From: Phycisphaerales bacterium
GTDB lineage: Bacteria; Planctomycetota; Phycisphaerae; Phycisphaerales; UBA1924
Direction: 5' to 3'
Assembly (NCBI GenBank): GCA_029260315.1
Contig: JAJDDM010000183.1
Coordinates: forward strand, 1 to 35,802
DNA length: 35,802 nucleotides
Below are positions 27,274-34,163 of this stretch, piece by piece. Within the stretch, counting starts at the first letter, position 1, and each line of letters begins with the position of its first letter. The notes beneath the pieces were generated by a model. That model ran no database searches and was not told where the DNA came from. It saw only the letters and a program-made list of their open reading frames with translations. Both the position numbers and the translations under genes were made by a program.

Positions 27274-28149
27274 TCAGGCCCCATCGCCCTGCATCTGCAA
27301 CTCGACCCAATCGGGCGCACACAACAGCAGCTCGCCCAATGCCTCGTCCAGGAACGCGCCCGCGAGCTCCGCGAGTTCCTCGGCGCTGGAAACCTCCGAA
27401 CTCGTGAACTGCACCTTCAGGTAGTACGCGTACTTGTCCTCGAGCTTGAACGCCAGCTGACGCACGCCCTCGGCGGTCGGCGAGATCCCCCCATTGGCCA
27501 GGAAGAAATACCCCGAGTACAGCGTCTGATCCGCACCGTGGAACTTCGACACCCGCATCCGAAGCGTCGCCGGATCGAACGGCACCCGCACGAACGCGCC
27601 CTTGCGCGCCGAGTATGTGTTCGAGGTCCGGTACCAGTAGACATCCCGCCCGCCGTCCTCGTTCTCGATCGGGCGCAGCGCCTCGGGCGTCTCCTGCGGA
27701 TAGCCGTCGGTCTCCAGACGCAGCCGCGACGCGCCGTCGGTCCGCAGCTCGATCGGTATGATCACAGAGTCCGACGCCTTCTGCATCCCCGCGCCGATGA
27801 AGCACCGCTCGGGAACGTGCGGCACCGTGTCGATCATTCCTGTGTAGTACGCCGCGTGGAACGTGAACACGTCCCGCTCCGTCGGGTCCTTCGACGCGTA
27901 CCGCCGCGTGACATGATTCGTCGTCCCCAGCGTCTCCTCGACCTCCGGCGTGATGATCTGGTCCTCGCCGATCTGGATGAATGACTCGGTCTCCGGGAAG
28001 ATCAGCGGCAGCACCCGCGGCGCATCGACCCGCTCTTTCTTCAGATACACCGCCGCCGCGTTGATGCCCACGCTCATCGCAAGCGCCGAGCAGGCCAGCA
28101 GCCCCAGCACCACCCCGAACGCGACCGTCTGCCTCCGCCGCCCGCTCAC
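27274..28149 (-). CDS. EpsI-like exosortase-associated protein
   Basis: A 291-residue protein with one N-terminal TM (about residues 9-34) and a periplasmic domain. YYTGMIDTVPHVPERCFIGA at residues 101-120 matches the EpsI pattern (a tyrosine-rich entry followed by PHxPExC). SARKGAFVRVPFDP is a second typical area. EpsI proteins are encoded next to, or fused to, exosortases. The start GTG 28149 overlaps the exosortase stop in GTGA, so synthesis is probably coupled. The biochemical role of the family is not settled; aid to exosortase or polymer export is assumed from context. Confidence 0.85.
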   Translation of the reverse strand: MSGRRRQTVAFGVVLGLLACSALAMSVGINAAAVYLKKERVDAPRVLPLIFPETESFIQIGEDQIITPEVEETLGTTNHVTRRYASKDPTERDVFTFHAAYYTGMIDTVPHVPERCFIGAGMQKASDSVIIPIELRTDGASRLRLETDGYPQETPEALRPIENEDGGRDVYWYRTSNTYSARKGAFVRVPFDPATLRMRVSKFHGADQTLYSGYFFLANGGISPTAEGVRQLAFKLEDKYAYYLKVQFTSSEVSSAEELAELAGAFLDEALGELLLCAPDWVELQMQGDGA

Positions 28150-29087
28150 GAATCGGCCCTCTCACCCGTGACGATCCGGTTGAGCACCCACGCGATGAGC
28201 ATGTACAGCCCCAGCGCCGGCAGCAGCAGCAGCGTCCCGATCAGCGTGTGCGAGTCCCCCGCCGCCAGGTTCTGGTCATACAGCGTCACGAACCCCAGCA
28301 CTGCGACGCGCACGACGTTCATGAAAACAGCCACCGGCACCGCCAGCAGCAGCAACGCGATCCGCTGCCACCACTCCCGCGCCCCCAGCAGCGCCACCGC
28401 GCCGGCAAGAGCCACGAACGCGACGACCATCCGCATCCCGCTGCAAGCCTCGGCGACGTTCATCATCCGGCTCTCGCCGCCGACCAGGATCTCCAGCTGA
28501 TTCCCCTCCAGGTTCACCCCATAAGGAAACACGGCGCTGCCCAGGCTCAGCATTACATACGCCCCCTGCGAGGCGATGAGCTGCAACCGGAACGTCATCT
28601 CGATCATGATCTGCTCGGAGATCGTGATCGCAAAGACCAGATAGGCGATCGGCAAAAACAGGATCCGCATCATCCTCGTGCCCAAGAGCGTCAGCGCGAC
28701 CCCGAAGATTGTCAGCACGAACGCCGTGCCGCTCAGCATGTGGTTCGGAAGCAGCAGCACGAAGAACGCGTAGCAGACCAGCCCGAGCAGGATCGGCATC
28801 AGCCCGGGCCAGAAGACCTCCGGGCGGATCCGCGCCAGCTCGTCCTTGCGCAGCCAGATCATGTAGCCGCTGATGAACGGGATCACATACGCGTGCCCCC
28901 AGTCCTCGATGCTGTTGGAGCTGAACTCGTTCTGCTTGGCCAGCCAGCGATAGAACAGCCCGACCAGCGCCAAGCCGATCGCGACGGTCATCAACGCCCC
29001 GCCCGGCGTGAACAATCCAAGCACCGATCGCTCCACGCTCTGCGCGTGCGATTGGGTCGTGTGCGATGGCGCCTCCGCCCGTGACAA
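28146..29087 (-). CDS. exosortase (archaeosortase/exosortase family transpeptidase)
   Basis: A 313-residue integral membrane protein with about eight TM segments. It is a cysteine transpeptidase thought to cleave PEP-CTERM-like C-terminal tags. The three catalytic residues are in place: C215 in NVAEACSGMRM, R260 in VFMNVVRVAVLG and H280 in AGDSHTLIG. The N-terminal WGHAYVIPFISGYMIWLRK is also typical. The start is TTG 29087, supported by GGAGG 5 nt upstream. It is followed with a 4-bp overlap by the EpsI-like gene. I cannot assign the exosortase subtype from the sequence alone, and no protein with a matching C-terminal tag is encoded in this window. Confidence 0.95.
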   Translation of the reverse strand: MSRAEAPSHTTQSHAQSVERSVLGLFTPGGALMTVAIGLALVGLFYRWLAKQNEFSSNSIEDWGHAYVIPFISGYMIWLRKDELARIRPEVFWPGLMPILLGLVCYAFFVLLLPNHMLSGTAFVLTIFGVALTLLGTRMMRILFLPIAYLVFAITISEQIMIEMTFRLQLIASQGAYVMLSLGSAVFPYGVNLEGNQLEILVGGESRMMNVAEACSGMRMVVAFVALAGAVALLGAREWWQRIALLLLAVPVAVFMNVVRVAVLGFVTLYDQNLAAGDSHTLIGTLLLLPALGLYMLIAWVLNRIVTGERADS

Positions 29088-29354
29088 CGAGTCCTCCTTC
29101 TAAGGCCGCTCCGAACGCTGGTTTCCCACGCCGAGAACGACTCCTACGTCGCCCGCGGGGGCGAGAGTTCGCCCCTGCAACCTCTGTCGGGCCTCACAAC
29201 CCCTGACTTCATGCAAGGTCTACCGGTTCGCGGTCGGGCCGAGCGCCCACCGCGCCACGCACCCAGACCCGCGAAGGTGCATGTTAGGTGACCAACGCGC
29301 GCGGTCGCCCGCCACACGAACAGATGTTGCCGCCGATCAGCCGACGCCGAAGAC
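29088..29354. other. gap between Wza-like and exosortase genes with a hairpin at 29158-29175
   Basis: A 267-bp stretch with no gene. GGGGCGA (29158-29164) pairs with TCGCCCC (29169-29175) around GAGT, a perfect 7-bp stem about 70 bp before the exosortase start. No T-run follows on either strand, so it is not a standard terminator; it could be a processing or attenuation site, or a repeat copy. The exosortase promoter, if separate, must lie here, but I see no convincing -35/-10 pair. Confidence 0.5.
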
Positions 29355-30872
29355 TCAGAAGTTCCGATTCGTCGGCGGGGCGCCGAACACGTCGTTGCCG
29401 AAGTTCCGATCCAAAAGGAACCCGAACCCGTAGCTCGAGCGGAAACCCCCGCGGATCACCGCCAGCGGGAACGCCCAGAAGTTCGTGCCCACGATCACAC
29501 GATCGTTCGCCTTGAGGTAGATGTCCGGCTGCGTGCCCTCCTCGATTGCCCGCAGGTTCACCCGAACCCACGCCTGGCGATCGCCGGGCAGCATCCGCAC
29601 GATGTCCACCCGCTCAGGGATCGCAAGCCCCCCCAGCCCGCCGGCCGAGTCGATCGCCCGCGTGAGCGTGAACTGCTTGGCAAGGTTGTACACGCCCGGG
29701 CGGGCCACATGCCCGCGCAGGAACACGTTGCCGATCGGCGCTCGCGGCACCCGCACCACGTCCCCCGGACGGATGACGATGTTGTACCGCGCATCGCCCT
29801 CGATCAGCGGCTGGATCGGGACCCGGATCACCCGCTGGGTGACGATCGCCTCGCCCTCCTGTCCTCCGCCGCCCTCAAGATCGTCCCGCCGCACCATCAC
29901 CCACTTGCCGTCCAGGTACATCCAGGTCGCCCCGCGATCTCCGCCGGCGCCCTCGGGCCGAACCTGCTCGGGCTGCTGGCGGTTGTCGTCCACCAGCGGC
30001 ACCGCTGGCTCGCGCCCGGGCTGGAGCCCGTTTCGTCCGATACCGTTATCACCCGTTGCAACGAATGCGCCCGGCGACCCGCCACCGCCGCCCGGCGGAT
30101 CCGAGAGATCGTCGATGATCTTCAAGAGATCCTCGCCGGCCTCGCCCGGCACCTGCCCGCTCTCGTCCGGGTCATCCGCTCCAGGCAGCGTCCGTTCGCC
30201 CGGCGGCGTCGGAGGCTGCGTCTCGCCCGCCGCCGGCCCCGTCAGAGGCACCTGGCGAATGACATACAACTCCTCGGCGTCCTCATTGAACGAGCCGCTC
30301 AGGCTCAGGGCCTCCAGCAGCCGGAAATCCGTCTCCGGAATCACGAACGTGCCAGGCCCCGAGACCGACCCGATCAGGCTGTACGTCTCTTGACGCCTCG
30401 AGAGCAACACCACCGAGACCACTGCGTCCGCCACGATCGGCTGCGCCGCCTGTTGGATCGCCGTCTCCGCCTCGTCGCGCGTCAGGCCCGCAACATACAC
30501 AGGCCCGATCTGCGGCAGATCCGCGAATCCACGCGCGTCCACGATCCTCGGCAGCGTCTCCGGCACGCCCGGGGCAAACAGCCCGAAGATCGTGATCTCG
30601 ATCTGCTCGCCGGGGCTGATCCGGTAGTCCTGGATCTCCGGAATCAGATCATCCGGCGTCACGTCCGTGTACTCGACCTGCGTCCCCGACTGGTCCTCAA
30701 TCACCGCCAGGCTCGACAGAATCGGCACGGTCGTCGGGGTCATCTCCCACCGCCCGATCTCGCTGGGATTCAGGTACGAGTCCCAGTTACAGCCGCCCAT
30801 CATCAGCGCGCTGGCCGAGACAGCCATCCCGCAGGCCAGACGCAACGCGAATCCTTGCCGATCGGCTCTCAT
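29355..30872 (-). CDS. Wza-like polysaccharide export lipoprotein
   Basis: A 505-residue outer-membrane polysaccharide export protein. Start ATG 30872 has GAGGAG 6 nt upstream, and the lipobox LMMGGC gives acylation at C28. The export domain begins about residue 85 (YRISPGEQIEITIFG and on) and is followed by SLBB-like domains, including GPGTFVIPETDFRLLEALSL and then PGDVVRVPRAPIGNVFLRGH and PGVYNLAKQFTLTRAIDSAG. A segment of about 120 residues rich in Gly, Pro, Glu and Asp interrupts the first SLBB-like region, between YVIRQVPLTG and RVIRVPIQP, where homologues have a short loop. It is the first gene of the EPS/exosortase cluster in transcription order and should form the outer-membrane channel working with the Wzc-like protein. 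Confidence 0.9.
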   Translation of the reverse strand: MRADRQGFALRLACGMAVSASALMMGGCNWDSYLNPSEIGRWEMTPTTVPILSSLAVIEDQSGTQVEYTDVTPDDLIPEIQDYRISPGEQIEITIFGLFAPGVPETLPRIVDARGFADLPQIGPVYVAGLTRDEAETAIQQAAQPIVADAVVSVVLLSRRQETYSLIGSVSGPGTFVIPETDFRLLEALSLSGSFNEDAEELYVIRQVPLTGPAAGETQPPTPPGERTLPGADDPDESGQVPGEAGEDLLKIIDDLSDPPGGGGGSPGAFVATGDNGIGRNGLQPGREPAVPLVDDNRQQPEQVRPEGAGGDRGATWMYLDGKWVMVRRDDLEGGGGQEGEAIVTQRVIRVPIQPLIEGDARYNIVIRPGDVVRVPRAPIGNVFLRGHVARPGVYNLAKQFTLTRAIDSAGGLGGLAIPERVDIVRMLPGDRQAWVRVNLRAIEEGTQPDIYLKANDRVIVGTNFWAFPLAVIRGGFRSSYGFGFLLDRNFGNDVFGAPPTNRNF

Positions 30873-31321
30873 GCCGGGCTCCTCTTGCTCTATAGGGCCG
30901 ATCGCCGAACGGCACACGCCCGAAAACGGTCTTCGGCTCTCCCCCAGCCCCCCATCCATTCCAACCCGTCAACGCACCGAATATCGGTCCGCAGGACCAA
31001 ACCTATCGCCTCCAAGCGGGCGGTCAAATGAGACCATCAGACGAGCCACGCCCCCGCGGGGTTCGCGCCCGCTCACTTCTCGGACTCAATCGGCAGGATC
31101 GACCGCCCATGAACAGTGCTGTCCAGTGCTGTCCAGCGCTGTCCAGCGCCGAATCCATCCGGACCAATCGGGACGCTCCGTCGAGCCGACTACAGTCTGC
31201 CATGACCCTGGCCCAAGGCCCAGCCGCCACCCCGAAAAACCCCGCCCAGATGCGCCACCCGCGCCCTCTGGGAGGCGACCCGCTCCGTCGCGACCTCGCC
31301 AGCGTCCACAGCCTCTCAGGT
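30873..31321. other. divergent intergenic region with a 10-bp tandem repeat
   Basis: This 449-bp stretch lies between the divergent export-lipoprotein gene and the preferred lipA start. It must hold promoters for both, but no clear -35/-10 pair stands out. Bases 31114-31150 are 3.7 copies of a 10-bp unit (CAGTGCTGTC twice, CAGCGCTGTC once, then partial). The lipA frame is open here, and ATG 31202 would add 40 residues of Pro/Arg-rich text without LipA homology. Confidence 0.6.
31114..31150. repeat. 10-bp tandem repeat (CAGYGCTGTC)
   Basis: Units at 31114-31123, 31124-31133 and 31134-31143 plus a partial unit to 31150. The third unit differs by one base (T to C). It lies about 170-200 bp before the preferred lipA start. 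Confidence 0.75.
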
Positions 31322-32392
31322 ATGGTCCTCAATAACGCAGGCGGACCCCAGCAGTCTCTCGTCAAGCGCAAGCCCAAGTGGCTCAAGGCCAAGCTCCCTG
31401 GCGGTCCGGAATACGAGAAACTCCGCAGTCGCATCGCCGACCATGGCCTCCACACCGTCTGCCAGGAGGCCGGTTGTCCCAATATGGGCGAGTGCTGGGC
31501 CCGGGGCGTCGCGACCATCATGATCCTGGGCGACACCTGCACCCGCTCCTGCGGCTTCTGCAACGTCAAGACCGGTAAGCCCCAGCCCGCCGACAGGGAC
31601 GAGCCCCGGCGCGTCGCCGAGACCCTGGCGCTGATGGGCCTCAAGCATGTGGTCATTACGAGCGTCGATCGCGACGACATGAAAGACGGCGGGGCGGGCA
31701 TCTGGGCCGAGACGATCCTCCGCACCCGCGAGGCCTGCCCGGAGATGTCCATCGAGGTCCTGATCCCCGATTTCAAGGGCGATTGGGGCGCGCTCCAGAT
31801 GGTGATCGACGCCCAGCCGCACATCATCAACCACAACCTCGAGACCGTCCGCCGGATGTACCCGGCGGTGCGTCCCAGCGCCAAGTTCGACCGCAGCCTC
31901 GAGCTGCTCCGGCGTGTGAAGGAGCAGGGGGGCGTCGCCAAAACCGGCATCATGGTCGGCATCGGCGAGAAGGACCGCGAGGTGCTCGACCTTCTCGACG
32001 ACGTGCTCGAAGCGACCCGGGTAGATCGGCTCTCCGAGCCGATACCAGCCACGAAGCCACAAAGCCACGAAGCCACGAAGGGCTCGGATTCCGAACCCCA
32101 GACCCCAGGCCCCAGACCCCAGACCCCAGATTCCTGCGACATCCTCACGATCGGGCAGTATCTCCAGCCGACCCGCAACCACCTGCCGATCGATCGCTGG
32201 GTGCATCCGGACACGTTCGCGATGTATCGGCAAGAGGGGTTGGAACGGGGGTTCAAGGTCGTGGAGTCCGGGCCGCTGGTCCGCTCGAGCTACCACGCGG
32301 ATGTGCAGGCCGATGTGCTGACGGGGATCGAGGGCGAACGGGCTCGCACAACTACTGAAACGCTCAACTCGCTTATCTACAGAAGAGCGTAG
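31322..32392 (+). CDS. lipA: lipoyl synthase with a repeat-derived insert
   Basis: A 356-residue radical SAM enzyme that inserts two sulfurs into octanoyl groups on lipoyl domains, including the glycine cleavage H protein. The auxiliary cluster ligands are C47, C52 and C58 (CQEAGCPNMGEC). The radical SAM cluster ligands are C73, C77 and C80 (CTRSCGFC). The terminal SSYHAD is conserved. Residues of about 232-272 are extra compared with LipA from other bacteria. They are encoded by GCCACGAA and CCCCAGA tandem repeats and separate the helix LLDDVLEA from DILTIGQYLQP. The frame is kept and every catalytic residue remains, so the enzyme may still work. The start ATG 31322 is chosen because family homology begins just after it; ATG 31202 is an alternative. 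No strong ribosome-binding site is visible at either. Confidence 0.93.
   Translation: MVLNNAGGPQQSLVKRKPKWLKAKLPGGPEYEKLRSRIADHGLHTVCQEAGCPNMGECWARGVATIMILGDTCTRSCGFCNVKTGKPQPADRDEPRRVAETLALMGLKHVVITSVDRDDMKDGGAGIWAETILRTREACPEMSIEVLIPDFKGDWGALQMVIDAQPHIINHNLETVRRMYPAVRPSAKFDRSLELLRRVKEQGGVAKTGIMVGIGEKDREVLDLLDDVLEATRVDRLSEPIPATKPQSHEATKGSDSEPQTPGPRPQTPDSCDILTIGQYLQPTRNHLPIDRWVHPDTFAMYRQEGLERGFKVVESGPLVRSSYHADVQADVLTGIEGERARTTTETLNSLIYRRA
32048..32130 (+). repeat. two adjacent tandem repeats inside lipA
   Basis: Four 8-bp units of GCCACGAA, one with CACAAA, run from 32048 to 32079. Then come five 7-bp units of CCCCAG(A/G), from 32096 to 32130, separated by 16 bp. They encode a Pro, Gln, Ser, Thr-rich peptide (ATKPQSHEATKGSDSEPQTP and onward). 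The insert carries no in-frame stop. Confidence 0.85.
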
Positions 32393-32642
32393 CGGTATGG
32401 ACATTTCGTATACGCTGAGATATACTGAACTGTGTAATCGAGCGATGGCGTTGTAGGCAACCCGGCTGTCTACGGCGTAGTTTATGTTCTTTTACGAGGA
32501 GTTCTCAGAGCGTGCTGGCGATGGAGAGGCATCGAGCCGGACGGCATGACTCTGAGGTGAATCCGGCTTGCCATGGACGGCATTCGCGCGCACGCCGCGC
32601 GAAGTCGGCACAGGGCAGGCTATTCACCTCGGAGGTAGGCAG
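32393..32642. other. gap between lipA and hicA
   Basis: This 250-bp stretch has no supported gene. Its first part (32393-32500) is clearly AT-richer than the surroundings, with GTATAC and ATATAC close together, and is the likely place for the hicAB promoter and operator. I see no convincing terminator for lipA and no tRNA. Confidence 0.4.
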
Positions 32643-32840
32643 ATGCCATCAGAGGTTCGATTCGCCGCGCTGAAGCGCCGACTAGAGGAACATGGCTGGA
32701 CGCTCGACAGGATCTCGGGATCGCACCACGTCTTCATCAAAGAAGGCGAAGACCACCTCTCGGTCCCGGTCCACAAGGGCCGGGTCGGCCCGGGGTACGT
32801 CCGCAGGTTCGAAAAGCGCCTCGGTATCGCGCTCCGCTGA
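32643..32840 (+). CDS. hicA: HicA-like mRNA interferase toxin
   Basis: A 65-residue protein of the HicA/YcfA family, with a double-stranded RNA-binding-like fold. ISGSHHVFIKEGEDHLSVPV contains the catalytic His region (H28, H29 in SGSHHVF), and VHKGRVGPGYVRRFEKRLGI is the usual C-terminal helix. Start ATG 32643 has GGAGGT 6 nt upstream. HicA toxins cleave mRNA and are neutralised by HicB, here encoded downstream in the +1 frame. The frame stays open upstream to 32568 but that part has no family match. Confidence 0.87.
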   Translation: MPSEVRFAALKRRLEEHGWTLDRISGSHHVFIKEGEDHLSVPVHKGRVGPGYVRRFEKRLGIALR

Positions 32841-33243
32841 CGGGCTCACCGCCGCCGAGCGCAAGCATCTGAGCCGCCCCTTTGACGAGAAGATCCTCAA
32901 GCGAGCTGGAGAAATCGCAAAGGCATATCGCTTGGTGATCGAGGAAGATGAGGATGAGGGGTACTTCGGCTGCACCGTCGAACTTCCCCTGGTCATGGGC
33001 GGCGGGAAGACGATCAGCGCCTGCGCCAAGAGCGTGCTCGAAGCGACGATAGCTGCTGTCGCCACGATCCTGGAGCATGACGAGACTCCGCCGTCCCCCG
33101 CGCGCGATGGCAAACGCGACCAGCAGGTCAACATCCGCCTCACCGCCGAGGAGAAGCTCCGGATGGAGGAGGCCGCCCGGCGCGAGGGATTCCGGGGACT
33201 CTCGGATTTCATCCGCTCGGCGGGGCTCGATCGCGCCGGGTGA
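32692..33243 (+). CDS. hicB: HicB-like antitoxin, start unclear
   Basis: Family text runs from about 32845: LTAAERKHLSRPFDEKILKR, then AYRLVIEEDEDEGYFGCTVE, LPLVMGGGKTISACAKSVLE and the C-terminal DQQVNIRLTAEEKLRMEEAA with FRGLSDFIRSAGL. The middle is a HicB partial RNase H fold and the end a ribbon-helix-helix DNA-binding domain, so it should bind HicA and autoregulate the operon. The only ATG in frame before the conserved part is 32692, inside hicA. It would give a 183-residue protein with a Ser/Arg/Lys-rich start of about 50 residues. No ATG, GTG or TTG occurs between there and a TTG-GTG pair near 32933, within the first HicB strand. A non-AUG start, a frameshift from hicA or a lost start codon are all possible. 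Confidence 0.75.
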   Translation: MAGRSTGSRDRTTSSSKKAKTTSRSRSTRAGSARGTSAGSKSASVSRSADGLTAAERKHLSRPFDEKILKRAGEIAKAYRLVIEEDEDEGYFGCTVELPLVMGGGKTISACAKSVLEATIAAVATILEHDETPPSPARDGKRDQQVNIRLTAEEKLRMEEAARREGFRGLSDFIRSAGLDRAG

Positions 33244-33258
33244 CCCGCGCCGGCGCGC

Positions 33259-33942
33259 GTGCCGCTCGCCGTAAGATCGTCCGTGGATCCCGCAACCGTT
33301 CAGGACCTGCTCCGCCGGATCGAAGAGAAGGATCTCTCGACCGCCGCACACACCTGGCGTGTCGTGCTCTACACCCGCATCCTCGCCGAGGCGTTCGGCG
33401 CCGACCGCGCCACGCTGCACCAGATCACCCACGGCGCGGCGATGCACGACATCGGCAAGCTCGACCTCCCGGGCGAGATCCTTCGCAAGCCCGCCCGGCT
33501 CACGCCGCGGGAGCGCGAGATCATCAAGCTCCATCCCGCGGCGGGCTATGCGCGCTTGATCCACCTCGACGTGGAGGATGAGCCCATCCTCGATCTGGTC
33601 AAGCACCACCACGAGCGCTGGGACGGCCTCGGCTATCCCTTCGGGCTGTGCGGCGAGCAGATCTCCGTCGTCGCCCGATTTTTCGCCGTCATCGATTCGT
33701 TCGACGCCCTGACGAGCATCCGCCCGTACCGCCAAGCGATCGGCAACGACGCCGCGACGGTGGCCATCAATGAGCTGATCGCGGGCAAGGGCACGCGGTA
33801 TTGGCCGGACGCGGTGGATGCGTTCTGCGATCTGTACCGCCGAGGGACGCTGGATTTCGTGCTCCACTACTTCAACGACGAGTGCGACGCGGGGGCATTC
33901 AAGGCGTCGGATGTGGATGCGCTCTTTCATTCCGGCGGGTGA
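33259..33942 (+). CDS. HD-GYP-domain phosphohydrolase
   Basis: A 227-residue single-domain protein. AAMHDIGKLDLP is the HD motif, HHHERWDGLGYPFGLCGEQI includes the GYP signature, and FFAVIDSFDALTSIRPYR completes the HD-GYP core. Such domains are usually cyclic-di-GMP phosphodiesterases. No receiver or PAS domain is attached, so the input is unknown. It is a possible local regulator of surface matrix production, given the EPS locus and the fibro-slime gene, but that link is inference. The start is GTG 33259; GTG 33283 is an in-frame alternative, and neither has a good ribosome-binding site. Confidence 0.88.
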   Translation: MPLAVRSSVDPATVQDLLRRIEEKDLSTAAHTWRVVLYTRILAEAFGADRATLHQITHGAAMHDIGKLDLPGEILRKPARLTPREREIIKLHPAAGYARLIHLDVEDEPILDLVKHHHERWDGLGYPFGLCGEQISVVARFFAVIDSFDALTSIRPYRQAIGNDAATVAINELIAGKGTRYWPDAVDAFCDLYRRGTLDFVLHYFNDECDAGAFKASDVDALFHSGG

Positions 33943-34163
33943 GGGCTTGCCGAGCGGGTCCGTCGAGCAACTCTCGCCGATAACTTCGCCAGCCGGCGGG
34001 CGCGCCACGACCGCAAGGATACGGCGTTCATTGCCGATAACCGGCGCGCATTGGAGCGGTCGCCCATTTGGGGCACCATATCCGATCTATGCAGGGTCGA
34101 AGCCACCGCCAGAGTGGAGAACCGCTTACCCGCGGAATAGCCGAACTCGATATTTCGACTAAT

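Noticed and set aside
24397-27984. Plus-strand open frame of 1195 codons opposite the TPR gene
   Set aside because: Same reason: antisense shadow of a well-supported TPR gene, with shadow-type composition and no ribosome-binding site.
32048-32130. Frameshift or pseudogene in lipA
   Set aside because: The frame is continuous through the repeats and all cluster ligands and the C-terminal motif are intact on both sides.
32393-32642. tRNA or other structured RNA gene after lipA
   Set aside because: No cloverleaf-compatible arms or conserved tRNA loop sequence could be found by eye.
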